A stretch of 64,000 nucleotides of DNA from an uncultured Oscillospiraceae bacterium (lineage in GTDB: Bacteria > Bacillota > Clostridia > Oscillospirales > Oscillospiraceae): the NCBI GenBank assembly GCA_947626265.1, contig CANQRM010000016.1:1-64000 (forward strand). Reading direction: 5' to 3'. Under the pieces are notes generated by a model that made no database searches, was not told where the DNA came from, and was given only the letters and a program-made list of their open reading frames with translations. This document shows positions 35,901-43,534 of the stretch, in pieces (positions within the stretch are counted from its first letter, which is position 1; every line of letters begins with the position of its first letter). The position numbers and the translations under genes are program-made.

Positions 35901-38270
35901 TCCCGAGGCGTCCTCTCCCACGAAGATCGTCTGCTTCTCCCGGACCACCAGGCCGTTCTCATCGTAGGTGTATTCCTCCGTGGTCCATATATCCTGTATG
36001 CCGGTATAGCTGCTCAAAGCCAGCGTGCCGTCGTCATTGTAGCTGCGCACGAACACGTCCGTTTCATACTCCCCGTCGTCGCGGCTCATGTGCTTGTTCA
36101 GCAGACGGCCCTCCCCGTCGTAGGTATATGTATACACCAGTTTCGTGGACCAGTCGCCATAGGACTGCTCGACGCAGCGGACCGGAAGTCCCGCGTCGTT
36201 ATACTCATAGCTCTTCTTGCCGGAAAGCTCGCCTTTATCGTTGTATGTCTCGACCGCGAGCAGCTTTTTGCCCGTGCCGGTCTGTTCGGACGCGTCGTCC
36301 AGAGACCGGAAGGTATAGCCCCACTTCTGGGCGAAGGCCTCCGCCGTGGAGCCCGGGTACCCGCTTATGATCGTATACGAGGGGTCGCCGACCGTGTAGA
36401 TGTCGTCCCAGCCGGCGTAGTCTTCCGCATTGTTCTCCTTGCCCGTATCCTCGATGGCGCAGTCTCTGCTGAGGATGGTGACGTCCATGATCTGCCGGAA
36501 GATGATCATATTCCGGGCGCCGGTGGTGGCGGAGCATCCGCTGTTGCCAAAGGCGTTGCCGCCGACGGCCGTCACGCCCTCCGGGATGGTCAGAGACGCG
36601 ATCTTGCACCCGGTGAACGCGTTGCTGCCAATGGTCCTGAGCGTGGACGGCAGGGTGACGGATGTGAGCTCCGAGGAGCCAAAGGCGCCGACGCCGACCT
36701 CGGTCAGCCCCTCCGGGAGCGTGACCGACGGGATATGGCTGTAGGTAAAGGCATATTCGCCGATGTATGTGATGCCCTCGCCAAACTCGACCTGCTGTAT
36801 CCGGCACAGGGGCTGACCGTCCGCGCCCGTGCAGATGTCATAGTACAGCCACGGCGCCGAATCCCATTTCTGCCACTCGGCAAAGGAGGATTGGGGCGCG
36901 TACTGGGGATGGGAATAGTCCTTCATCCGGCCGCTGCCGGAGATGGTGAGCACGCCGTCGCCGGACAGCGACCAGGCAAGGCTGCTGCCGGCGTCTCCGC
37001 AGCCGCCGGAGGCGACAACAGTGTTCCCGGCGGCAGACGGCTCTTCCGCGGTATAAGGCTCATCCGTGACCTGGGGCTCCTCTGGGGTATACGGCTCGTC
37101 CGGCACCTGAGGCTCTTCCGTAACGAGCGGCTCCTCCGTAAAATGAGGCTCTGCCGTAGAATGAGATTCTACCGCTCCGCTCCACTCTTCATTCTCTTGC
37201 TCTTCATTCGCGGGTTCTTCCTCTCCGCGGGTATCGGAGGCGGGGAGCTCCGGCCCCAGTTCGCCCTCATAGGCCTCCGCCTCGGCGGTCAGTGCGTCCT
37301 GGTCCATGATCGGCGTGTAGTCGCCGACCTTGAAGTGCTGATATGCCACCAGGCTCTCTTTGCCGGGATCGGACGCATCCAGGACGATATCTTCCCAGTT
37401 TTCCTTTACCTGGTCCATCAGGCCGTCCCGGCCGATGCCCTCCACCAGGTCGTTGTATGCCTCCGGGTCCTCCGCCTCATACTGGTCCAGCCGCTCCGAG
37501 ACCATCTTTTCCGTATCTTCCCAGCGGCCGTCAAAGGTGTCGAGATAGGTCAGATTCCATCTCATATTTTCCGCCAGCCGGGCCAGGTCTGTGCCATAAT
37601 AGGCCTGGATACTGGGCCCGCTCGCAAGGATCCCTTTTCTGTTGTTTATCACGACCCGCATATCCCGTCCGGCAGCGAGGATGGTCGTCCCACTATTTTG
37701 CAGGATCGCTATGGCAGGCACATACAACGTCTTGACGTGCTCCGGGATGAGATATGTCACCGACATGGATTGCCGTATACCGACGACCTCCGCCGTGGCA
37801 GGTATGGCAATATATGTTCCCTGCACGATATCTTCCCGGCCGTACATCAGGTCTGTTGAACGGGCCGTCAGGTCGACGCGGGTGACAGGGCAGCCGCCCA
37901 GTTCCTCCGGTATGATCTCGTCGGGCAGCTTATATGTATCCTCCTTCAGCGAGAACCCCCACACGACGGCCTCGTCTCCCTCCAGGAAGTACAGTATGTC
38001 CCCTTCCCGGCGGAGCCCGAAAAACTGCATGTTGGTGTACGAAGTCCGCTCTTGGATAGACAGCGTGGCCGTGTCGCTGCTCTGAATGCCATGGTGTATC
38101 TCTTCCGCCTGCCTGCAGCCCTCATATGCCTTCCCAAGCCCACTCGCCACCGCGTCGGAATAGACCGCCGCCATCAACTGGTCCGACGCCGCCTTTGCCT
38201 CCTCGTCTATGAACTGGACAAAGACTTCATCGATCCTATCGCTCTCAAGCGCCCAGGAGCCGCCGGCCAC
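32916..38270 (-). CDS. Giant BspA-like leucine-rich-repeat surface protein (main part)
   Basis: 1784 residues continuing, after a frameshift, the lipoprotein start at 38207-38668. Order of parts: a Glu/Pro-rich linker with repeated EEP-type units (about 345-415), LRR_5/BspA-type repeats (about 483-590; LTEVGVGAFGSSELTSVTLP), YD/RHS-like strands (about 670-930; EYNDAGLPVRCVEQSYGDW), two bacterial SH3 domains (about 943-1003 and 1013-1070; NIRTGPGTEYESRGRV, NVRSGPGTGYEALGQV), a calcium-loop-like strand (DLDLDGQQELFTVRMD), and a C-terminal block of LRR_5 repeats (about 1463-1770). Such proteins act in adhesion or cell-wall contact. This frame begins at a GTG that is not a natural start. Confidence 0.8.
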   Translation of the reverse strand: MAGGSWALESDRIDEVFVQFIDEEAKAASDQLMAAVYSDAVASGLGKAYEGCRQAEEIHHGIQSSDTATLSIQERTSYTNMQFFGLRREGDILYFLEGDEAVVWGFSLKEDTYKLPDEIIPEELGGCPVTRVDLTARSTDLMYGREDIVQGTYIAIPATAEVVGIRQSMSVTYLIPEHVKTLYVPAIAILQNSGTTILAAGRDMRVVINNRKGILASGPSIQAYYGTDLARLAENMRWNLTYLDTFDGRWEDTEKMVSERLDQYEAEDPEAYNDLVEGIGRDGLMDQVKENWEDIVLDASDPGKESLVAYQHFKVGDYTPIMDQDALTAEAEAYEGELGPELPASDTRGEEEPANEEQENEEWSGAVESHSTAEPHFTEEPLVTEEPQVPDEPYTPEEPQVTDEPYTAEEPSAAGNTVVASGGCGDAGSSLAWSLSGDGVLTISGSGRMKDYSHPQYAPQSSFAEWQKWDSAPWLYYDICTGADGQPLCRIQQVEFGEGITYIGEYAFTYSHIPSVTLPEGLTEVGVGAFGSSELTSVTLPSTLRTIGSNAFTGCKIASLTIPEGVTAVGGNAFGNSGCSATTGARNMIIFRQIMDVTILSRDCAIEDTGKENNAEDYAGWDDIYTVGDPSYTIISGYPGSTAEAFAQKWGYTFRSLDDASEQTGTGKKLLAVETYNDKGELSGKKSYEYNDAGLPVRCVEQSYGDWSTKLVYTYTYDGEGRLLNKHMSRDDGEYETDVFVRSYNDDGTLALSSYTGIQDIWTTEEYTYDENGLVVREKQTIFVGEDASGYYSFENSVDEQGNLTAIRRYEDSSEPRDAVFIYGPDGRMLQGYDEYWLTPITYTYVDDPCFCVRDETGSMGDGYGGMTSYTRRVAYILDSAGREVESYVLGTVGEMELTYSEDGYISSVASYYNGYRGVETRFIYGDPADAAAAAAAAPVESVRLTVTGNEVNIRTGPGTEYESRGRVNSGTILVSTGKSGDWYQVEYNGGTGYIIQDYVQQAAAPAPAQPAGGTLAVNGEDVNVRSGPGTGYEALGQVSRGVTLTVTGKSDNWYQVEYKGGTGYIIEDYVILNTPEPAADSAQDTAAMDEAALAATLEGDWSGFIGALAEQYGVMSTEEISMSESWSSPTVWTGGDITGLLSATVLDLDLDGQQELFTVRMDYSSDDWYGDGSYKDHTHLYLTVYEPGSGEPAAERVFFPGAEIVGDNLGAMCQFTVFTYDYAGVRYICLDDYATMNETQTIVNFFSYDGSQLVFEGAGDYEEYGEGDVYVYRADTEPDDFRGFTRHLYNNDNHWQTVMSFSVADADWHGLEPGEEQAYFEAYTDILAEYGLIADHDERIWINQTDEDRYKYCTLTAPDVYTAAEGELRPLAQAGRFYEYDSEGNMLFVLHRTDCEGTLDSFRSPVGEEENVDVTEQAAVDENGSLDGLLYRIDDDAAFIYGYEGTAETLQIPAEIQGLPVKFDDSVSGPYFSDCATLREVILPETITRIPSRAFTGCTALESVQIPDSVTALGNAFGGCSSLREITIPASVESIAEGTFCTCPALTAINVEEGNQYYTSIDGVLIDTKNGILVKYPEGKEGDSYTIPESVRYIGENAFAYLRKLKEVIVPETVEDIQTYAFSHNSVLERVQIDAPLKKVQDRTFFCSDGLKEVILPDSVEDIGGEVFRECTGLTSIRLPESLKVIRINDFLGCTSLEEVTVPASVKRIEDQAFFRCYSLTKLTILNPECEIYDDYTVVTNSDEAINKYSTFGTYTGVICGYEGSTAEDFAKLMKYQFQPLAS

Positions 38271-38668
38271 GAGGAGCAGATCTCCCCATCAGCAGCGCTT
38301 TTATACAGATAGAGATAGCCGGCATCCACTTGTTCGTCGACGAGCACCCCTCCATAGATCGCTCCCTGGCGGGTGACATCCGCCCGGCCCCAAGAAAGTC
38401 CTATGGTGTCGCAAGCGGCGTGCAGCTGCTCCTCCAGATTCTCCATAAAAGCGCCCATCGGGTCGGGCTCCGACGCATACTCAGACCCTATACGCAGTCC
38501 CTTGTACTCAGGCTTTGCGCTCGGTTCCCCGGCCACCGGCTCTGCGCTCGGCTCACCGGACTCTGCCCGCGCGCTCGGCGCACTTTGCCCGCCGCAGGCG
38601 GAGAACAGGGAAACGACCATAACAATGCTCAGCAGCAGCGCGATCGGTTTGAATATATTCCTTTTCAT
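38207..38668 (-). CDS. Lipoprotein N-terminus of the giant LRR protein (frameshifted part)
   Basis: Begins MKRNIFKPIALLLSIVMVV and has the lipobox LFSAC, so the protein is a membrane-anchored lipoprotein. After a Ser/Glu/Pro-rich linker comes LEEQLHAACDTIGLSWGRADVTRQG. The true frame is lost in a run of four C (38284-38287 on the plus strand): one extra base there would join ...SAADG to DLLLVAGGSWALES of the 1784-residue frame, giving a protein of about 1917 residues. The break may be real decay, phase variation, or a sequencing error. Confidence 0.7.
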   Translation of the reverse strand: MKRNIFKPIALLLSIVMVVSLFSACGGQSAPSARAESGEPSAEPVAGEPSAKPEYKGLRIGSEYASEPDPMGAFMENLEEQLHAACDTIGLSWGRADVTRQGAIYGGVLVDEQVDAGYLYLYKSAADGEICSSWPAAPGRLRAIGSMKSLSSS

Positions 38669-38754
38669 TCTACGTCCCCACAAAAAAGCGTTTTCAGTGC
38701 TGTTTTACCATGTCGCGCGGTTCCGGCGCAGCCGGGAGCGCGACCGGTATCCTT

Positions 38755-38787
38755 GGGTAAAACAGCGGTTTCAGCGCTGTTTTACCC
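38755..38787. promoter_or_regulatory. Inverted repeat upstream of the giant lipoprotein gene
   Basis: GGGTAAAACAGC (38755-38766) and GCTGTTTTACCC (38776-38787) form a perfect 12-base inverted repeat with a nine-base spacer. A third half-site, GCTGTTTTACC (38699-38709), lies 30 bases before the ATG. Candidate operator, or a transcript hairpin. Confidence 0.45.
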
Positions 38788-38851
38788 CAGCAGCTTCCCA
38801 AAGGGTATTGTTTAATATTATCCTTAACAAATGCTCCCTGGGAAAGAGGAG

Positions 38852-38912
38852 AAAGACCTCTGACCAATGGGGGGTACCCGTTTGCGGGGACCAGACATCT
38901 TCAGAGGTCTTT
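38852..38912 (-). terminator. Probable terminator of the tRNA-Ser gene
   Basis: AAAGACCTCTGA and TCAGAGGTCTTT pair over 12 bases around a 37-base loop that has its own small stem. On the minus strand it lies just past the CCA end of the tRNA fragment and is followed by TCTCCTCTTT. Confidence 0.5.
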
Positions 38913-38917
38913 CGACG

Positions 38918-38973
38918 TGGCGGAAGCGGTGGGATTCGAACCCACGAGACCTTGCGGTCTACCTGATTTCGAG
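38918..38973 (-). tRNA. tRNA-Ser 3' fragment at the integration site
   Basis: On the minus strand the 56 bases contain the anticodon loop CTCGAAA (anticodon CGA), a long variable arm GACC-GCAA-GGTC, a perfect T arm GTGGG-TTCGAAT-CCCAC, acceptor strand CGCTTCC and encoded GCCA. The expected 5' half beginning GGAAGCG is absent; homology stops at the anticodon loop and the integrase gene lies just beyond. This is the remnant left when a mobile element inserted into the tRNA. The element should rebuild a full tRNA at its far end. Confidence 0.8.
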
Positions 38974-38996
38974 AAAGGAGATTTCGAGGAAAACGC

Positions 38997-39075
38997 GATA
39001 TATCCTCATATATCTTCATATCCGCTCATGGCAAAATGCCCGTATTAATAAGAAAATGATATATCCTCATATATC
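38997..39075. repeat. 18-bp direct repeats at the element end
   Basis: GATATATCCTCATATATC occurs at 38997-39014 and 39058-39075, 61 bases apart, directly inside the presumed attachment point. A related TATCTTCATATCC follows the first copy. Position and spacing fit arm-type binding sites of the integrase or excisionase. Confidence 0.5.
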
Positions 39076-39334
39076 GCTATGTAACTTCATATTCGGTGCT
39101 TGGGAGAGGATTTCAACAATTTCACACAGGCGGGAGTAGGGGGGTATAATGATCCGGGTGTGAACTGTTTTGCAGTACTTTGTAACGCTATGGAGGTCAA
39201 AGAACACCCGATTTTTGTTTTTGTATGGTATGACCCATTGTAACTTTGCTATGGTTAAATGTCAATGCTAGAGTTAAACCGGCTCATTGGTGCAGGAGCT
39301 ATCATGCTGTTGTTGTCGATTAAACGAAACGGGC

Positions 39335-39361
39335 GCTGCGGGGAGTGCCCCTCCCCGCAGC
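39335..39361 (-). terminator. Terminator of the integrase gene
   Basis: GCTGCGGGGAG, five-base loop, and its 11-base complement; on the minus strand followed by CGCCCGTTTCGTTT. It lies just downstream of the integrase stop. Confidence 0.6.
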
Positions 39362-39388
39362 AATCGGAAAGAGGAAATATAAATGCCG

Positions 39389-40666
39389 TCATCGGACGGC
39401 ATCGCGGTCTTTTGACTTTTTGGTTGCTAAGCGTTCTGCTTCCCGTGGAAAAACAGTATTGTGGTAGGCTTCTAAGACGATGCTCTTTCGCGGGGCCCTT
39501 ACTTCTACATATCTTGCGGTTACATCAGGCATATTGGTGGATATTCCAAGGGCAGTACTTACACCCTTCAGGGTGTGGCCCAATATCTCCCCGACTGTGT
39601 AAAAGTCGCCGGTCAGTTCGTGCATATTTGTAGCTGCGGTGTGTCGCAGATCGTGAAATCTGATATGGGGCATATCATTGTGTCGTAGAAACTGCGGAAA
39701 TTGAGTGGAGAGATGATCGGGCCGGAGTGGACTTCCATCTGCTTTTGCGACAACGAGATCGTTGTCATAGTATGGCTGGCCGGCAAGCGTTGTAAGCTCT
39801 TTCTGGCGGACCTGTAGTTGTTTCTGTCGGATGAAATAGGATAAGGTCACATCTGTGATGGGAATAGTACGATCATGCGATTTGGTCGGAGCCATTTCCT
39901 CTACGACCTTAGTGCCGGGGGCAAGCCCGAAGGGAAGCTGCTCCACGATGGCAATGGTTTTGTTCTTTAGATCAATATTCTGCCAGCGAAGTCCAAGGAC
40001 TTCACCACGGCGGAGGCCGTATAGCCCGCTCAATACCACGGGCATTTCCCATTCCCCGTTGGCGCACAAGCTCAATAGCTTCTGCACTTGCTCAATGGTA
40101 TAGGGGGGAGGTGTTTTTGCGCTTTTTCCGAATTTAGTCATAATGTCACGCGCAGGATTCCTTTCAATGTAGTGATACTTTATAGCACCTTCCAGAGCAA
40201 CGCTCAAGATACGCTGGGCATATCGGCAGGTGCTGGTGGCTAACCTCTTATCCGACATCTCTTTGAGCATGGCGTCAATGTTTTCGGATGTCAGGCTCCG
40301 CAGAGGAATGTGCCCAATAGAGGGGTTTATATGGGTCGTGATCATACCCTTGTAACTGGAAAATGTGCTGGGGCGAAGATTGGCTTTTCCGTATGTTTCA
40401 AGCCAGAAGGAAAGATAGTCCTTGAGAAGTGTCTTGGCCTGTGTCTGGGTGATGGGGACGTATGAGGGGTTCAGCAGCTTGTTGCGCATTTCTGCTTCGT
40501 GCTGAATGGCAGATTTTTTGGTCGGGAATCCGCGCTTCGCGTAGGTTTTCCTTTTTCCGTCCGGTGCCTTGTAGGAGATAAAGACATCATAGACCGTTCC
40601 TGGACGGTCAGTAGCAACGCCTTCTTCTGTCCTCTTATGCTTGACTTGGCGGGCTGAAATAGCCAT
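39389..40666 (-). CDS. int: Tyrosine recombinase/integrase
   Basis: A 425-residue integrase that catalyses site-specific insertion and excision. The N-terminal part has an AP2-like/Arm domain (VYDVFISYKAPDGKRKTYAKRGFPTKKSAIQHE) and a core-binding SAM-like domain (KTLLKDYLSFWLETYG). The catalytic domain has R in GLRRGEVLGLRW, HxxR in FHDLRHTA, GH in LGHTLKG, and Y in ARYVEV. It sits next to the tRNA-Ser fragment, which it presumably recognises. The start codon overlaps the excisionase stop. Confidence 0.92.
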   Translation of the reverse strand: MAISARQVKHKRTEEGVATDRPGTVYDVFISYKAPDGKRKTYAKRGFPTKKSAIQHEAEMRNKLLNPSYVPITQTQAKTLLKDYLSFWLETYGKANLRPSTFSSYKGMITTHINPSIGHIPLRSLTSENIDAMLKEMSDKRLATSTCRYAQRILSVALEGAIKYHYIERNPARDIMTKFGKSAKTPPPYTIEQVQKLLSLCANGEWEMPVVLSGLYGLRRGEVLGLRWQNIDLKNKTIAIVEQLPFGLAPGTKVVEEMAPTKSHDRTIPITDVTLSYFIRQKQLQVRQKELTTLAGQPYYDNDLVVAKADGSPLRPDHLSTQFPQFLRHNDMPHIRFHDLRHTAATNMHELTGDFYTVGEILGHTLKGVSTALGISTNMPDVTARYVEVRAPRKSIVLEAYHNTVFPREAERLATKKSKDRDAVR

Positions 40667-40908
40667 TACACTGCCTCCTTTGCATCAGTGAGTTTAGGCC
40701 GCGTACAGTTTCTTTGATACCAGTCCAATACGGCTTGCTCAGTTAATAGGTATCGCGTTCCTATCTTGATGTATTCAATTTCTTGGTTTTGGATCAACTC
40801 TCTTAATTTGCAAATCCCAATGCCGGATATCTCGCTCATCTGTTCTACTGTCTTAAAAAGAGGGGTGATTTGCGTACTGACAGGAGCGGGTTTCTTTGTT
40901 CTGGCCAT
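40666..40908 (-). CDS. xis: Excisionase-like helix-turn-helix protein
   Basis: An 80-residue DNA-binding protein with a MerR/excisionase-type winged helix (FKTVEQMSEISGIGICKLRELIQNQEIEYIKIGTRYLLTEQAVLDWYQ). Location directly before, and overlapping, the integrase gene indicates a recombination directionality factor that favours excision. Confidence 0.82.
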   Translation of the reverse strand: MARTKKPAPVSTQITPLFKTVEQMSEISGIGICKLRELIQNQEIEYIKIGTRYLLTEQAVLDWYQRNCTRPKLTDAKEAV

Positions 40909-40910
40909 AA

Positions 40911-41465
40911 TTAAATCTGCCCCCTCTCTTTTGGAGCGAGCAGATAATCATATCCCATTCGTATGCCGCAGAACATACAGGTTTCTTTAACAAGCTGGGA
41001 AGGATCGGCTCTGCGGATATGATAGGCGTTAGTTCGTTGGAATGACCCCAGGCATCTTCCGCACAGTGTCATCGAGAACTGCTTGGTAGGCGATTTTTCT
41101 TTTGAGCGCGGTGTTTCGATCAGGTCGATGCTGACAGCCAGGGCATGAGCCATGCCGGCGATGTGTTCCTTGCTCAAATGCCCGATGTAACCATCCAAAC
41201 GGCTCTTGTCGATGGTGCGGAGCTGTTCCAGAAGAATAATAGACGGGATTTCTAAGCCGTCCTCTCCATTGAGATAGTAGTGTGTCGGCAGATGGGGTTT
41301 CATATCTGCCTTGCTGGTGATAGCTGCCACGATTACAGTCGGGCTATATTTGTTGCCCACATTATTCTGTATGATGACGACGGGGCGATACCCCTCCTGT
41401 TCGGAGCCGACGCCTTTCTGGAGGTCGGCATAGTATATGTCGCCTCGCAAATATGTCCGTTCCAT
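40911..41465 (-). CDS. MazF/PemK-type ribonuclease toxin with C-terminal zinc-ribbon-like tail
   Basis: 184 residues. The first 115 match the MazF/PemK endoribonuclease fold: RGDIYYADLQKGVGSEQEGYRPVVIIQNN, YSPTVIVAAITSK and EQLRTIDKSRLDGYIGHLS, including the conserved E-x-x-x-x-RPVVI and T/S residues. The last 60 residues carry two CxxC pairs (CGRC and CMFC) that could bind zinc. No antitoxin gene lies beside it; the neighbours are excisionase and, at a distance, a sigma factor. The ATG at 41465 has GGGAGGT. It may be a real toxin or a regulator of excision. Confidence 0.78.
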   Translation of the reverse strand: MERTYLRGDIYYADLQKGVGSEQEGYRPVVIIQNNVGNKYSPTVIVAAITSKADMKPHLPTHYYLNGEDGLEIPSIILLEQLRTIDKSRLDGYIGHLSKEHIAGMAHALAVSIDLIETPRSKEKSPTKQFSMTLCGRCLGSFQRTNAYHIRRADPSQLVKETCMFCGIRMGYDYLLAPKERGQI

Positions 41466-42031
41466 TCTTTTGTGACCTCCCGAAAAGAAATAAGGCGGGG
41501 AACCCCGCCTATGTAGAGGCCGAACAAGTTTACATAATATTTGGAGAGATATAATCATCCCTGGTGCTGTTGTTCACCTGCTCGGCCAATATGGGGAGGC
41601 GATCCAATTTGTCCTCGACGCCCCGGATCACCGGTGGGAAGTCATCAGACGGCTGGCGGCTTCAGCTCCACGGGAATCACACCCTCGCGTGGGTCTCACG
41701 CGACTGCCCCCATTGCCTGTGACGGACCTGCGCTTGCCAAACGCAGGGGGCCGCCGACTGTGGCTGGACAGGAGTATCATTGTCCCCATTGCCGGTCATC
41801 GCCGCGCCGGGTGCCGCCCGACGCATATAGTAGCTGTGTGTCGCTCTCTGCCGTCGGCAGATCATGGCGCAGCCTCTAAAGTGGCTCATGCTCATCACAA
41901 TAGCAACGGGAATGTGTCTGATGAATGGGTATGCGGTTGTCAAGGCACCCCATTCACCGCAGCAGCGGAGAACGGGTGGAGGAGAAGTACCCCTCCACCT
42001 GTTTCCTAACTAAAAAGGCAAAACACAGGGT
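41466..42031. other. Stretch without a recognisable gene
   Basis: 566 bases. Short overlapping frames exist on both strands (for example 41689-42009 plus and 41677-41943 minus), but neither has a good ribosome site or a protein pattern I recognise. It may hold a decayed gene or structural DNA of the element. Confidence 0.4.
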
Positions 42032-42535
42032 CTAACTCAACAATTTTTTTATTTTTTCCAAAGCGGCGTAGATTGACTCTTGTACTGTCTGATATTTGCA
42101 TCCCTCCATGTCTGCAATCTGTTTGTATGTCATATCTCCGAAGTAGTAGAGGATCAGCCGGGTGCGCTGCGTTTGGGGCAGATGGGCAATAGCCTCTCGC
42201 AGCTTCTTGCTTTGGATTCGGTGAGATACGATATCCTCAACCGTATCTGGCTTATGGAGCGCCCGTGCGTTCAGCGTTGCCTCTGTCAGCTCAGAGTGCT
42301 CGTAGTGGTTGTCCACCTCGTTGAGAAAAGAGAGGTCATCCAACTCAAAGCGGTCAAACGTGGCGAACAGCTCCTTGCTGATCTCCAGACGGATATTCCT
42401 GCCCTGCCCATCTATGAACGATATATAATAGTGTGATACGAAGGATGCATCTACCATTTCGGAGAGTGTGTATGGATTATCTTCTGCCTTGCGTCTCTTG
42501 GGGCGCGGCTTATTGTTTGGATGGTTGCCATCCAT
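42032..42535 (-). CDS. Sigma-70-like regulatory protein (region 4)
   Basis: A 167-residue protein. The C-terminal 65 residues are a sigma region 4 helix-turn-helix (LREAIAHLPQTQRTRLILYYFGDMTYKQIADMEGCKYQTVQESIYAALEKIKKLL). The N-terminal 95 residues, including YISFIDGQGRNIRLEISKELFATFDRFELDD, are the type seen in small sigma-like proteins of Tn916/ICE elements. It probably controls element transfer genes. The ATG at 42535 follows AGGAGG. Confidence 0.8.
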   Translation of the reverse strand: MDGNHPNNKPRPKRRKAEDNPYTLSEMVDASFVSHYYISFIDGQGRNIRLEISKELFATFDRFELDDLSFLNEVDNHYEHSELTEATLNARALHKPDTVEDIVSHRIQSKKLREAIAHLPQTQRTRLILYYFGDMTYKQIADMEGCKYQTVQESIYAALEKIKKLLS

Positions 42536-43031
42536 TACTATTCCTCCTGTCAGTCTGAATTTTTGGGAAAACTCAGACCGGCAGGGCGGGTCACGACAGC
42601 CGATGGTGCCGACATGGTTCGTGCGGATTCGACAAAGAAAAACGCCGAACACTCCAAAGAAGTATTCGGCGGTCTTATTGAAATCGGATGTGTAGGTCTG
42701 TAATAATCGGCTAAATCCTGCCGATTTGTGTGTGGAATATGCCGCTGCTATGCCGTGGCTTTTTTTCGATTATCACCTGCCCAACAGGTCACGCAGCGCG
42801 TAGGGCCAATTAAATTTGCCATAGCTGTACTCCCCAAAACGACAGCTATGGCATAATTAGGTATACGAATACATCCGCAGAGCCGCCGTTTTTTTTAACG
42901 GCCCTTCGGCGCGTGTTAAAAAAATCTATTTCAAACACATAATCTGCAAGATATTGCGGATTTAATCGGAACGATAGGGTTATAGAAGCCTTGTTCCCGG
43001 TAAGATAAAATGGGAGCGAGGTGAAAGGGTA
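42536..43031. promoter_or_regulatory. Intergenic region with hairpins
   Basis: No gene. GCCATAGCTGT (42818-42828) and ACAGCTATGGC (42842-42852) form an 11-base hairpin; GCCGTT (42885-42890), six T, AACGGC (42897-42902) form another. Promoters for the divergent sigma-like gene and XRE gene should lie here. Confidence 0.45.
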
Positions 43032-43397
43032 ATGCCGGATGAACGACTTGTTACACTTGGAAGGGGACTACGGGAGGCCCGAAAAAGACGCGGCCTTTCA
43101 CAAGAGCAACTATCCGAATTGACCGGCGTATCCACGCGGCATATCGGAGGCATTGAGAACGCGGAGATCAATCCTTCCTTTGAGGTGCTTGCCACCTTGC
43201 TGGATTCTTTGGGGGTAAGCTATGACAGCATCCTTCATCCAGCCACGGAACAGCAGCAGCGGGAGATCCAGGAAATCACCGATTTGTATATGACCGGTTC
43301 TAAAGAGGAGCAGAAAGTGCTGTTGGCGACGATTCGCGCCTTGGGGCGTGAATTGCGGGAAATGGAAAGCTGCCCCGGCAAGAAAGAGCAGAAATAG
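43032..43397 (+). CDS. XRE-family transcriptional regulator
   Basis: A 121-residue protein with an N-terminal lambda-repressor-like helix-turn-helix (LGRGLREARKRRGLSQEQLSELTGVSTRHIGGIENAEINPSFEVLATLLDSLGV) and an about 50-residue helical tail that may dimerise. It is the only plus-strand gene at this end of the element and diverges from the sigma-like gene; it could act as the master repressor of the element. Confidence 0.82.
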   Translation: MPDERLVTLGRGLREARKRRGLSQEQLSELTGVSTRHIGGIENAEINPSFEVLATLLDSLGVSYDSILHPATEQQQREIQEITDLYMTGSKEEQKVLLATIRALGRELREMESCPGKKEQK

Positions 43398-43403
43398 AAT
43401 ATA

Positions 43404-43438
43404 CCCGTCTGCGTCAGAGCCGCAGGCGGGCATTTCTT
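43404..43438 (+). terminator. Terminator of the XRE gene
   Basis: CCCGTCTGCG, loop TCAGAGC, CGCAGGCGGG, then CATTTCTTT. Confidence 0.65.
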
Positions 43439-43490
43439 TGGGTTACGCTGTCGGCTCATCCATATAAAGTGCTGGTAGAGGCGCATAGTC

Positions 43491-43525
43491 AATGTAACCA
43501 ATATGTAACTTTTGTAACTATAACA
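43491..43525 (-). promoter_or_regulatory. GTTACA-repeat promoter, orphan copy
   Basis: On the minus strand TATAGTTACA, GTTACAT and GGTTACA-like units occur in tandem, almost identical to 45481-45505. Here no gene lies downstream on the minus strand, so its target appears to have been lost. Confidence 0.5.
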
Positions 43526-43534
43526 CTAATATTT

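Noticed and set aside
36960-37240. Possible CRISPR or DNA tandem repeat
   Set aside because: The repeated EEP-like codons encode a Glu/Pro linker inside the LRR protein; the units are imperfect and have no spacers.
36090-37859. 589-residue plus-strand open frame
   Set aside because: Also antisense to the giant LRR protein; no domain or ribosome site.
38997-39075. CRISPR array
   Set aside because: Only two copies of an AT-rich 18-bp repeat at an integration site and no cas genes.
41677-42009. Overlapping short frames on both strands
   Set aside because: No ribosome site, no recognisable motif, and each frame could be a shadow of the other; recorded only as an unexplained stretch.
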